From the NCBI GenBank assembly GCA_030248135.1, contig JASANC010001223.1, positions 1 to 64,000 of the forward strand: 64,000 bases of DNA, written 5' to 3'. Positions 45,101 to 56,900 of this stretch are shown piece after piece. Numbering within the stretch: the stretch's first letter is position 1; each line of letters begins with the position of its first letter. A program made the position numbers and the translations under genes. The notes under the pieces are model-generated. The model ran no database searches. It was not told where the DNA came from and saw only the letters and a list, made by a program, of their open reading frames with translations. Source of the stretch: Theristus sp. LFF4_11. Lineage: Eukaryota > Nematoda > Chromadorea > Monhysterida > Xyalidae.

Positions 45101-46869
45101 ATAGGAGCGTTTTGATCACGACATCTTCGATTCGTAGCATCAGCACTGCAACAAGATCTTGGATTAGAATCAATCAGTCAGTCAATCAATCGATAGAAAA
45201 ACTAACCAATAGTAAACAGTATATACTGATGGTTTGGTGAGTTTAAAATAACCATCAAACCACGAACACACCAGTCAATTCAGTCAATCATGCAACATGT
45301 GACCAATGGTTTAACAGTTGTTTGATTGAACCAACCAACCAACCAATCATCCGCTAATCGGTCAATCATCCAACCTACTAATCTACTGATCAATGAATCA
45401 AGCAGCCAACCAATCAACCAAGCAACTCGTCAACTTACACTCAGTGTCGTATCCCATTGTTTTCAACGTGCGCAACAGCCCTGCCAACGTCCACTTGTGT
45501 CCGCTGTCTTCGGCATGCAGTTCGGTGTTTCTGAATGGAAAAACAAATCCAATCAACCACGCTCTATCGTTTTCGTTTTCATATTCAGTTGTCGCAAGTA
45601 ACTGTCTTCAAAAAAACAGTGAAATCTCCTTTGTAAACATGCACGACTTGCAAATCAGGCAAGAGATGGCTATTTCCAACCGAGTAAAAAACTCAAGATC
45701 CGCACGAAAAAAAAACGACAACAAACGCAGACGAACTTGATGAAACGACTGCTGTGCTTGTTCAGACTGTAGTTGGTCAGATGCGCGTTCGTCAGCTGCA
45801 AATCGCGCACGTGTGACGTGTATTTTTCGGTCGCAAAACGCACCAAGCCGTCCTGAGAAAAAAAAGCGATTCGTACAACTCACAACAATCGTTTTTTTTT
45901 TAACATTGTAACGTGTGAATTGGCCGATAGGCACCAAATAAAATGTTCATCGTTAAAACAAAGGGGTACAAACGATCTGACGGTGAGTGTCCGAAAAACA
46001 GCGAATTCGACAACGTATTGAAACAAGGTCTCGAAAAACGGAAGTTTTTTCCAAAATCATAAAAAGGCATCAACAGAAAAAACTGAAATTTCACAAAAAC
46101 TGAAAGACGGACCTGATACAGATAAGCAACGAGCGGATTGAACGACGTCACCGCAACGTACAGGCGAATGTCGAACTTCAAGCCGTTCAACAGCAACGGA
46201 TTGTGGATGTACTTCGAGACGAGCATTGGAGATGCCAGCGGCACTTCATCCGGCTGCAAATGGAGTGAAATGCTGATCCCTGTTTTCTGTGTTTGAAAGT
46301 TGTTGCAAAGATAAATCGAAATCGGTGCCCAGCAAAACCAGCTCAGGTAGGAGCCCCACGGAGTGAATCTTGAAGCCTGCTTCCATCGTGGGTGGCGACA
46401 TGGCGGCATTGGTTCACGAGACGTTCAGGGTACAGTCAGACCAAACACAAAAATGTATAACCGTTCGGACCTCTAAAACCGGTGCGGTGAACAACGAATA
46501 AAAAACTAAAGAAATAAATAAAAAACTCCCAAAATCCCGTTCATACTGACGCATGGTACGCGTACGGCACGTCACTTCACGTCAGGTCTGTCGTGTTTCC
46601 GCTTACTATCGTCCATGGAGACGTGCCTTTGACGTACGACAGCATACGTCCGTATGAACTGGCCTTCAAAAACTAATCAAATATAAAACCAACATGCGTG
46701 GCGAGAAAGATGCCGCGTCCGCGACTGGAGCCGACCGGTTTCACAATGTACGGCGCCTTCAATTCACGCGCGTACAGAAGCGCCGCGCGAAACTTGCCAA
46801 TCTCCTCCGGGCACACGAAGAACGGCGGGATGAACGCGAATGGATTCATCATCTGACCAGCAGCGGGCG

Positions 46870-46945
<76 letters not shown>

Positions 46946-48594
46946 GCGGGTAGTCGAATCCGGATGGTGGTGATTGTGTCGAACAGCAATTGAAGACGGC
47001 GACGACGTGCTGGAGACGCTGCACGAGGACGACAGCGACGAGCTCGACGAGGTTGACGACGTTGCACTGGTGCGGTGTTGATGGCCCGACCTCGCGGTCG
47101 TCTGTTGTTCGTCGTTGATCGTACGGTCGCCACTGCTGATCGCTTGTCGTTGCGTCGCCGACGACCGACGCAAGTCGTTGAGCAGCTGCATTTTCTCGAT
47201 GTTCCGATAGAGACGGTCCTTGCGCGTGAGCTCGTACGAGCGCGGAAAGTGATTGACACGCTGCCAACAGGCGAGCGCGCGATAGCAGTGCGGCTTCAGA
47301 TGGGCGCCCGTCCAGAGCAGATTGAACGCGTTGCTACTGGGACTCGCCTGTGGTGTGAGACGGCGACGGTTAGCCTTTGGTTGCCGTTGAAATTGGTGGA
47401 CCATTGAATCATTATCATTGAATCAGGATTCAGGACCATTGAAATTGAGCAATTTCTATTTCTATATCATATGCAACCAGCTGATTGGTTGGTGACCATG
47501 TGATCCATGCACTGCTGTGCTTAGGAACTGCTGTGGAGGTGGAGTCTGGTTTGCACAGAATCCATGCGCATCACGTGTGCACCAACTAATCAGCTGATTG
47601 CATATAATGCTGACCAGAGTTCCAGCTGCATTCAGTAAGCAATCTATCTCACAAACGCCACCAGAGTTTGGTGCCTTCACCTTTCCGAAACCATGCATCA
47701 AATGACAAAGTAAACGTGAAATACCCAACAATCACTGATAATCGTTGTCCATCAACCAGCTTTCATGCATTCCACTGCCACTGTTCAAATTCTTTGTCGA
47801 AAATCACGCAACTTCACAAAATGCTCATTTTCTAACGTTCACCTGTCGGAATCCGTAGCTGTGCAGGACGACTTTCACCAGTTTCGCGTCGTTTTTGATC
47901 TGCTTAAAGCTCAATCGAAACGTGCTGCCAAGCCGGAGATAGGCGTTCTCCTTGTCGTTGCCATTGGTGGACGATTTCGACGACGACGACTGGGCGGGTG
48001 GCTTTTTGCTCGCACTGAACTGTTTCCGCTCATTCGATCTTCTGCAAAATTTGTGAACAAAAGACCGCTTGTGTTTGGATTTTTGACTTGGGAATAAGAT
48101 TTTCTCGTAACTAAACTCAATTTGAAAAAAATGGGATCATGAAGTGAACATTACGCACAGCTAGCGGTATATAAGTTTGTGAAATATTTTTTTCGGATTC
48201 TGCAGGCTGAGTCACTAAAACACCCACGTGTGAGAAATCCAGAAATACACCCGATCAAAGAATGATTGCCCGTGTGATCTCCAGGTGAACAAAAAACTAT
48301 TTTTTTAATTTTCTTCAGTTACTTTGCCAAGCTCGCCCTGCGCAAGCGTTTCTCGTTCTGCTCAAGACAGTCCACGGCTGCGGGCACGAACGTCACCACG
48401 TTGTCGTCGCCATCGCAGAGCTCTTCGTTGTTGCGCTTGTCAACCTCAACCGATTGTTGTTGTTGTGTTGTCTGATTTGCGCGCTCTGCCGGCAGTACTG
48501 GCAGTTTGTCGCGGTTCTCTTCGCGGAGTTCCTCCGAGACATCGGTTGAGCATTGCGAATTTTGGGAGGGCGTTCGCAGGGTGGTCGCAGACAT
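42101..48594 (-). CDS. TTLL5: TTLL5-type tubulin polyglutamylase
   Basis: Eleven exons: 48594-48323, 48041-47843, 47347-46694, 46253-46113, 45852-45737, 45530-45439, 45145-44956, 44264-43979, 43680-43508, 43062-42797, 42309-42101. All are phase-consistent, giving 865 residues. The enzyme adds glutamate side chains to tubulin tails in an ATP-dependent reaction. Core motifs: NAFNLLWTG (about 162), [16 protein letters not shown] (about 188), [12 protein letters not shown] (ATP binding, about 360), KFDIRLYV (about 402), HLTNYSLNK (about 446), [12 protein letters not shown] and [19 protein letters not shown] (about 530-560, metal/ATP site), and RVFPR (about 697). [16 protein letters not shown] fits TTLL5 rather than TTLL4. 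Inside the core, an inserted Ser-rich loop of about 110 residues ends in 26 consecutive Asn (292-317). The exact start is uncertain: exon 1 opens in phase 1 at an acceptor at 48,617, and I used the first ATG after it. Confidence 0.92.
42393..42515. repeat. MITE family G, copy 2
   Basis: TTGGCTGATCATTGGCTTAT on the left; CACGTGATCACCAATCAATC on the right, with a TGCTGAGCAGG-type centre. It lies in the last intron of the TTLL5-like gene. Confidence 0.6.
43219..43432. repeat. MITE family H, copy 2
   Basis: Left AGTATGTTTGTTCAATCCTG then TTGCAGAATACACGC; right TTCATTCGCGAGCTCTGAAT then CGTTTAAACCAATA. The ends are inverted copies of each other. It lies in intron 9 of the TTLL5-like gene. Confidence 0.65.
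46535..46665. repeat. MITE family B, copy 1
   Basis: Left CCCGTTCATACTGACGCATG and right CATACGTCCGTATGAACTGG form inverted ends. The interior has several CACGTC/GACGTG blocks. It lies in intron 3 of the TTLL5-like gene. Other copies: 50.8 and 56.1 kb, and single ends near 6.93 and 28.7 kb. Confidence 0.7.
46871..46946 (-). repeat. (AAC)n microsatellite coding for poly-Asn in TTLL5-like exon 3
   Basis: About 25 perfect trinucleotide units (GTT on the plus strand) translate on the minus strand as the centre of a 26-Asn run. There are no interruptions, so length polymorphism is expected. Confidence 0.95.
47465..47612. repeat. MITE family G, copy 3
   Basis: The best-preserved copy: CATATGCAACCAGCTGATTG then GTTGGTGACCATGTGATCC on the left, GCATCACGTGTGCACCAACT then AATCAGCTGATTGCATATAA on the right. 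It lies in intron 2 of the TTLL5-like gene. Confidence 0.75.
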
Positions 48595-48617
48595 TCTTTT
48601 TGCTGGTGGGCCTTCGT

Positions 48618-50803
48618 CTGAAATTGATATTACAAAGAAATTCTGGTGGCAGACAGAGACACGCACATGCGAAGGGTTTAGCGTGCGTGTCATACGTCGA
48701 GCAATGGTGGTTGTATTTTATATTTCTTTTTTGCACGACTCTTGTTTGCGCAGTTGTTACGTGTTTGCAGCGGTACTATGACGACAACGCCGTACACAAG
48801 CAGCATGAGCTGAGCATGGTATAACGAAACATATTCCATGTCCGTTCGCACACACGTGCATGACCAAAAACAGCCTTGCATCCCTAAAACTGCTCTCGGT
48901 TACCGAATGACTGTTGTAAGCTGACAGCATTTGTCATTTTCAGTGAAAAGGAACAACACGTTTTGGACTGCTAACATGTTTCAGCTACAATCGATGTATC
49001 ACGGTTACTTTTCGTGCGACCATGTTTGATACTTCACTATGAACACCACAAAAAAACGATTTCAACCGGAGTTTTCATTTTATTTCATTTCTTCACTCTG
49101 CTGGATAGATCTCTCTTTTACTTTCATACACAAATACTGAGTACAAAAATTCAACAATAATACAAACACGTTCTTTTTTCGGAAACCATCAGCCAAGACA
49201 GATAACACGACAAACAAAACAGTGTCCACCCATTTTTTCACAAAAGCATCCCTCAACAACAAAATACATACACGTATTCAGTAGTCAGTTCAGAAACTTC
49301 AGACACGTTTTCAACATCATCTTCACGGAACATAAACAAGAAAAACCGAAAAAACCAGAAAAAAACAACAGAACAGAATGAATGTTGGACAAAAACGATC
49401 GCTTGTAAAAACGTTCTGCAACAGATAACAGAGCAGAGCAACACACTAACTTCTCGTTCAACAGTGAAAACAGAAGAAAACGTGAGTGTTGTTGCCGTGA
49501 AATAAGCGGCACGTAACATGGCACCGGCACATCACAACGAGAGAAAAAAAACGAATCTGAACACAAATCAACAAACTTTCTTTGTGAGCGTCATGAATTT
49601 AAAAAAACCGTTCACGACAGTTGTCTAACAGTTTCCAGTTTCAAGCCAACCATACTGTGGCCTAGCAAAAAAAAACGGAAAACTAAAAAACCAAACAGGT
49701 GTATTCCACAGCATCTAAAACAACGTAATCTTTCATTTTCCTTCTATCTGAAACAAGTGGATCTTTCACGATTATTTTTTAAAACTCCATAACAGAAACA
49801 TGAACAACCGAAAAAGTAGGCAAGACACCAAACAGCAATAACAAAAACATAATTATGATAAATATGTTGTTTGAAACGGAAACAAATAAACCATCGAGTG
49901 CCGAGATAGCGGACAAGACGTGACATATACATCATCAGAAAACAAAAAAAACGCAACAACAAATTATGAACGCATTTCCAATTTCAGACGAGTGTATGAG
50001 CAAGCGACTGATCAAAAGCAATGTAGACTTTCGTTTCTTATTCGTTTTGTTAAAAGTCTCAAGGTGCGAAACAAATGAAAAAATACCAACAGTAAACAGT
50101 GGGTTATGTGGTGCAGTGTTGACACGTCTGTGTGGCAGCAAGCGCACGGTGAACAATGAACACAATGAGAAAAGAAGGCAACCCATAAGACTTACAGTTG
50201 TATGTTGTGAACCAAAAACAGAAACATTAAACCTGATAAAAATGTATTTCAAATGTTCGTTTTTATTTGTGCGGAAGTAACTCGAACGTAGAACATCAAA
50301 ATAGTAGTCAGGATCAGGGAAACAAATGCGCAAGAAAACAAATAAACAAGTGAGTGCGATTTTGCGGTTTTGTGTTTGGTGCTGTGCGCAGTGCATGCTA
50401 TACAGAAAAACAGTGCAGCATTATCATGTAAGTGAATGTGAAACTTATGAAAAGCAGAACAGGAAATGAAAACCAAAATAAATACGAGAGATATGAAAAA
50501 GTTTAAAAATAGTACTCTCAAAATCAAAAGATTATTTTCTAATGTCAGCTCAGTGGTACATTACGGTACGAAAAAATCAGTTTTTTTCTGCTTGTCAAGT
50601 CCAGCGAGATGGCGATGTTCAATTCAAATTAAACGTATTAAACGTAGCGTTATTCGATAGTTGTGCAGATGAACATACAAATTAAAACACCCCTACAAGA
50701 ACATCTTCGTAAATCCCCCGACAACATCTCTGTAAAAACTTAAACAGGGACCTATTTTATGCGGTAGTTTAAAAACCGTATGGTCAGAACAGCCGACTCG
50801 TAA
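48618..50803. other. between TTLL5-like and FNIP genes, nothing recognised
   Basis: A-rich DNA with many short random frames. It probably holds the 5' leader of the TTLL5-like gene and the 3'UTR of FNIP. No exon, RNA gene or repeat could be supported. Confidence 0.35.
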
Positions 50804-50916
50804 AGGCCCGTCCATACTGACGCATGCACACACGGCACTTCAAGTGTCTCTTGTTATTTATTGCACACTAACGCCCATAGAGACGTGCTTGTGACGAACG
50901 TCAGCATGAGCAGGCG
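50804..50916. repeat. MITE family B, copy 2
   Basis: GGCCCGTCCATACTGACGCA on the left and GAACGTCAGCATGAGCAGGC on the right are inverted ends, with ACGGCAC inside. It lies just beyond the FNIP stop codon and is possibly in its 3'UTR. Confidence 0.65.
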
Positions 50917-50948
50917 TCAACGTGTCGCTTGCGTTCGTGTGTCTCCGT

Positions 50949-53900
50949 CTACTGGAATGTCACGGTGGAGAGAATCTCCGGCGAATGGACGCCAGCGACC
51001 GCGAGTAGCAACGGCACATCCGACAGATCACAGTCCAACAGTTTACTGATGGCCGCGGTCGAGACAGCCGCACCACCACCAGTAGTAGGAGTAGTAGTAG
51101 TGGTATTACTAGTAGTACTATTGCGCTCGTCAGTGGTCGCATCTGCGCTGGTTGCCGTTTGCGACTCAGTTGCCGCCGCCGCCGGCGTCGCGTTGCGATC
51201 AGCGACAAACTCGGCCAACGAGCACGATCGGGCGTACAGGTCGGCCAGGCAGTCCTCCATGTATGAGAGACACTGCAAACGGAAATGCAGCAGTTCCGCA
51301 GTTGTGTGATCTTCAAATCAAATCAAATCACACTTCAAATCCGCAAATCACGGTGTTCTGAACGAACACGACTTTACCACTGTGTGACCGGAATTGAGCA
51401 GTAAATTCCAGAAAATGCAAATCGCAAAACTCGCCGCCAAAACTCACAAACTGCGGACTCGACTGCAACTGATGCAACGAGCGCGCATTGTCGATCATGT
51501 TCACGACCGCCTGCGATGGCACCGAGCACTCGATCAGTGTACTCTCGAAGTCGGCGCCTTCCGACAACACTTTCACGGACCTGCAGAGCACTTGGAACTG
51601 TAATTTTATAAACTGGAATGCATAAACTCACCAACTGAATGTCCCCATCCTATTCTCTTTTCTTTAAGACCTTCAACTCAATGCGGTTGTGGACGTGAAA
51701 GGAAACTAGTTTCAATCTTTATGTGGTAATTCAGAATAGCCTAAGTGACCCGGCCTTATGTAAGGGACTCGGATCGCTTTGCCAATTTTGAATTCCCGCG
51801 TCGTGCATGAGGCTGCTTACTCATCCATGCACGCATTGAGACGCGGCACCAAAATAAAAGAGATTAGTATCCTCCACCCCTGCCCACCCACCAAGTGTTC
51901 GTATCAGCGAGAATGCAGACGCCGCCATCGGCCACGGCGGCCGCCCACAGCGCACCGGCACTCTGTGCGCCGAACGAGCGCGCCATCGTGCCGCCGGCGT
52001 TCAGCTGCTCCCGTTCATTCGAGCCGGCCCGCTGCTGCGTCGACGAGAGCAGCCGTTTCGGCGAGCCGACCGTCCGTTGGTGGTGCGGCGGCGGCTGCAG
52101 CACGGCGGACAGCGCGAAATGCGGACTGAACCGGTCGCAGACGCCGGCCAACATGGAACGCCCGAGCGACTGCAGACTGTGCCGGCAGCAGCTGCCGCTC
52201 GCCGCCTCCGAAACGCTGCTGGACGCGCGACGCTCGCGTGGCGGATCGCTCGTCACAATTGAACTGGTCACGTTGTTGGCGTCGATTGCAATTGTTGCAC
52301 TGCTTCGTTTCGGTTGCGGCTGCTCTGCTGGTACGGATCGTGTCGCGGCTGAGTACGACGAGTCGCTTGCGAGTGAGCGACGTCGTGTTGGGACGGTGCT
52401 GCAAATCAGGCGTGCGTTATGGAGTTGACGGTTTGTGGTGGAACATTCTTGGTGTTAAATCGGTCATTCAAATCAATCATTCGTAAAACGACGACACCTG
52501 GCCCATTGTTCACCATTTTAAGGTGGCGCCCATATCTGATCTGATTAATGTGGCGCTTGAGCATTTCATTCTTCATTATTCAAAGCCAATCACTCACTGA
52601 ACTCACGGCAGACAAACTGCTCCACCGGCAAATGTTCGCGGCAAACAACCAATCACCGATATCTAGCAACCCAAGTGCAGCCAATCAACGAGTACCACAA
52701 CAACAAACACTCACAACTGTATGGGCCCCGGCTCGCCGTACATCGCTCCCATCGTCGTCATCTGCTGGTGATCGGCGCCCGTGAACAAGCGATCGTGCAG
52801 ACCAGTCCTCCTGATGCGAGCCACGCCACCACCAGCGTTCTCCTGCTCGGCGCTCGCGTGCTTGCGCCTCAACGCCAACGGCGCTTCGTTGAGCTCGGCC
52901 GACGACGGCGCCGACGACGACGACTGGTCGTAGTTCAACTCTGATGGTTTGCGCGACGGCTGCTTCGTGTCGGCGCACTGTGTTTTTGTCGCCCGATGCC
53001 GCTCGCTCTCGTCCTCGGCAGTGGTGCGCAGCATGCTCAGATGATGTTCGTTCTCCTCGATTCCACTGTCGACCGAATTCACCACTCGTCGCGTCTGTTC
53101 GTCCTCGTTGGCGGTGGTGCCGCTGGTGGTGGTATCCATTGTCGCCTCGTCTGACGGCAAATCATTTGGTAGAGTGGTTGGATTGTTGTTGCCTGTCGTC
53201 GTCGCGGGTGCTGTTGTCATTGGCGTAGTGGATGGCGGCACTGAAAACAGTTCGTTGGTTATAATGACCATGTTAATGCAGGTTGCCGTATTTGAAATGC
53301 GTGCTCACTGTGTGCATCATCATGGACTCATTGGTGCAGCGCACCAGCTTCTGAGCCAGCCAACCAACAACAACACAACAATATGTCTCTGTCGAGTGTC
53401 GACTTCGTCAACTTAAAAATATCAAAACGAAGTTATAACAGCGAATGGAAATCCGAATAGAAAGAGACAGAGAAATTGTTAATGAAAAAAGGGGAAAGAT
53501 AAAGCTCACTAAGAAAAAAACACCAAGCAAACACAATTGATAAATGCGAAAATACTAGTTCAAAATAAACTACAAAAGCGATTATGATCCACCTTGCTCG
53601 GTTTGCGGCACGACCGGCGACGTGGGCGACGGTTTGCTCGCCAGCGGTGCTTCGGCGGCTGGAATGGGAATGGGAATCTCTCGGAGCTGCGTGAACGTTC
53701 GATAGCCGGAGTCGGACGACTGACGTCGTTGCACGCTCGGCGAGGTGAGTTTTCGTTCCGGACTTTTCTGACCAATAACAGCGTTGGCTTTGTCGTCGTG
53801 TATTGTGGTCGGTGACTGTACGATCGGCGCCAACACGAGCCCGCAGTCGTTGTCGTCATTCGATGGATCGTACTGGTTGCTCGCGCGATCCACTGAGGAG

Positions 53901-56900
53901 CGCATCGCAATCAGTCGAGCAAAGTTGTCCTTTTGCTCGTTCGCTAGACTGCCCTCGCTCGCTGTGTTCGTCAGCAACACCACCGGCCGCACTTCGAAAC
54001 GACCGCTAGCTGGAATGGACGATTGAGATATTGACATATCATACCATTGATAATTTTCATTTGAAAGCTGCGTCTGTTTTTTGAAGCGACATCTGAAAGA
54101 AAGAATTCAATCAAAGGACAAAAAATATTTTTCATTCCATCTTTTCCACCATTTCTCTTTATCATTTGCAAGTCCACGTGGTAATTTCAATGTAACGCTT
54201 TCAAAAAAAGCTCACTAAAGCCGTCTAACTGAAGCTGCGTTAGCACAAACAAGAGAGAAAGACCAACTGTCAATATGCGGACATATTAGTAAGCAATAGA
54301 AACCAGTTCCGAGATCAGAAACAACGAATCCAAAAACAAACAAAAAAAACTGCTGGAAAACGACCACAAACTTCTCGAGATCGTCTGCCTCTGGAATGAT
54401 CCAGCCCCCGCCGTCGAATGCTGCTCGGCCGCCTGCTGCTCCACTGTCGTCCTTGGCGTGGTCGTGCCAAAGTCAGCCATCGCCCCACTGCGGTGGTGTC
54501 TCCGCCCACCACCGACGCCCGACGACGCTGCACTGATCGCCAGCATCAACTCGTGGTTGCAGGAGCCGCTGCGACCGCGGCGCTCCCGGAGCAAACTGCG
54601 CACGCACGTCGACGGCTCATTGGCGGAACGCAGCATCGACGGCTTCGACGACGGTTTCTGCTGCTGCTGGTGTTGGTGGTGTTGGTGTTCTGCACTCGTG
54701 CTGTTTGCGGTGCAGCGCAGTTCAGTTTCGTCGGCCACAGTGCCACTGGTGGACGCAATGACCGGCTGGTTGCAACCGCGACAAGTCGTCGGCAGCGGCC
54801 GCGGCGATTCGGCCAACTCAACGACGGTGGATTTGTTGAGCCCGGTGGCGATGTCGATCGGTTGACTGGTGGCCGTTTGTGAGAGGCGACTCTCGCTGGG
54901 AGCACTGCCGGCCGAGTCGCACGGCATCGCCACGTCCTTGCTCGCACGATATCGCTCTTGTGCCACCAAATCGTCGTCGTCATCATCATCGTTGTTCCTG
55001 TTTCTGTCGGCGACCACGGCGACGTCCGCCAGTCGTGTGACAACACTGTCCAACGAGTCCTGTCGTCGATCGGGGCGCTGCTGTAGATCGCTGCATCGAA
55101 TCCAATACGACAAGACGAGCAGTAGTTTCTCGAGCAGATCAACGCGTTCACCAATTAGCACGGTGCGCGCCTGGCGGACCGGGTAGCCGACGCAGCCGCA
55201 GACGTCGCTGGAAATGTTTTTCCTCGTTGTTGTTTTTTTGTCAGCAAAATCGCTGAACACAAGTGAATGGGACTTTAAATAAACGGATCCATCCATCCAT
55301 TTTATTTCAAAAAAGCAGGAAACTCCAATAAAGCTGTATGAAGAGCATGTAGTACGGAGATACAAACGGATTGAGACGATGTTCGTGTAATGCCATAATG
55401 CCACTCACAGATACTGCGCCATGTGCACGTTGTACGGACACGTGCCACCTGCAGTCGCATTCAGGTTGATTGGACCGATGTGCTGAAAGAACACGCAAGA
55501 TTTCCAAATTTGTCGTATTAAGCACACACACATCATTGATTGACTGCATGAATTACACAACCGCGACCGATCAGCATTTCATAATCCAGTACAGTATGTT
55601 TGTTTTTAAACATGTCACCATTTTCGCAGAACACAGAGCTCGCGAGCGAAAAAAGAACGAAGCCGGAGTTTTACAAGAAAAGCAAACGTCCGTTTTTCTC
55701 GTTTTCTACAGTAATTCAAAGTTTCGTATGCACTGTATTCCGCGAAACACGGTCACAGACAGCACAACGAAGCGCATTCGTTTGCAAATTCAGTGCTAAC
55801 CGTGTCAGCGGCAATAGAGGACGCAGAGAGCGGACTGAACGAGCGGCTGACCGACGATGATTTGCGGCTCGGTGGCGGCGTTTTGTTGTTGTTGTGTTCG
55901 CATCGTGCCTGTGCCGAGAGGTCCTGCGGCGCAACACTGGACACCCACGACAGGTGATACGTCAGCACGGTCGACAGCAGGCGTGTCACGAAACTGCAAT
56001 TGATCGCATGATTTTGAGCGAAAGATGCAAGTTGAAATGGTACTCAAGTAAAGCTGGTTTTAACTTTCCAATTGGCTTTATCGCAAGTTCAACATATTCA
56101 AATGAAATGACCAGTTCATACTGACGTGTGCTGACGTACATCCATGGACGTGGCTCCATGGACGGTAGTGTGCAACAACACGAGACCTGACGTGACGAGA
56201 CGGGACGTGTCGTGTCGTATTATACGCCAATGTCAGTATGAACGGGCCTCGAAACTTTCCGAAACCACGACACGGCCATAAACCGACCCCGAAGCCAACC
56301 AGAGACCAGCAATCACAGTCGCCACTTACAATCCAGTGTCCTTGCAGTCGATCACGTCCAGCAGTCTGCACAACGTCTCCATGAACAGTCTGGCCAATTG
56401 TTCACATGGCATTGGTTTTAGAGTGATCGTCGACGAACAGCTCAACGTGCACCCGGTTGAGCTGGCCCCGGAGAGTGACGACGACGACGGCGACGGACTA
56501 GTGGAGGCGGCGACTAGGTCCAGCCAAATCGGTCGTGCGATTCGTGGCGAATCGTGCAGCGTGCAGAAATCATCGCAGAATTGCGACCAACCCTGCGAAA
56601 TTTGTGAAAAGCATGAGGCAAAAAAAGTAGAAAAAAGATATTGGATTAGCCGGCCATTGGATCGCGCTGCATTCTGCCAATTTTGCCAATTTCGAAAAAA
56701 AAGAATTTGCTTGCTGCGATTGATTAGCAAAATTAGTGAACTGTGTCATTGGCTCAACCGACCATTTCATTGGAACATTCAACAAAAAAAAACGATGATG
56801 ACACACAAACCGCATGAACAATCTCGTAAAAGCTCTGCTTCATGAAGCACGCCCGCTGGATGCACGCCTGCAAGCGCAGCAGATCGGAGTCGATCAGCTG

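Noticed and set aside
46694..46993. Plus-strand frame with poly-Val and alternative poly-Gln or poly-Thr frames over the GTT repeat
   Set aside because: They are other readings of the same microsatellite; only the minus-strand Asn frame is continuous with conserved TTLL sequence on both sides.
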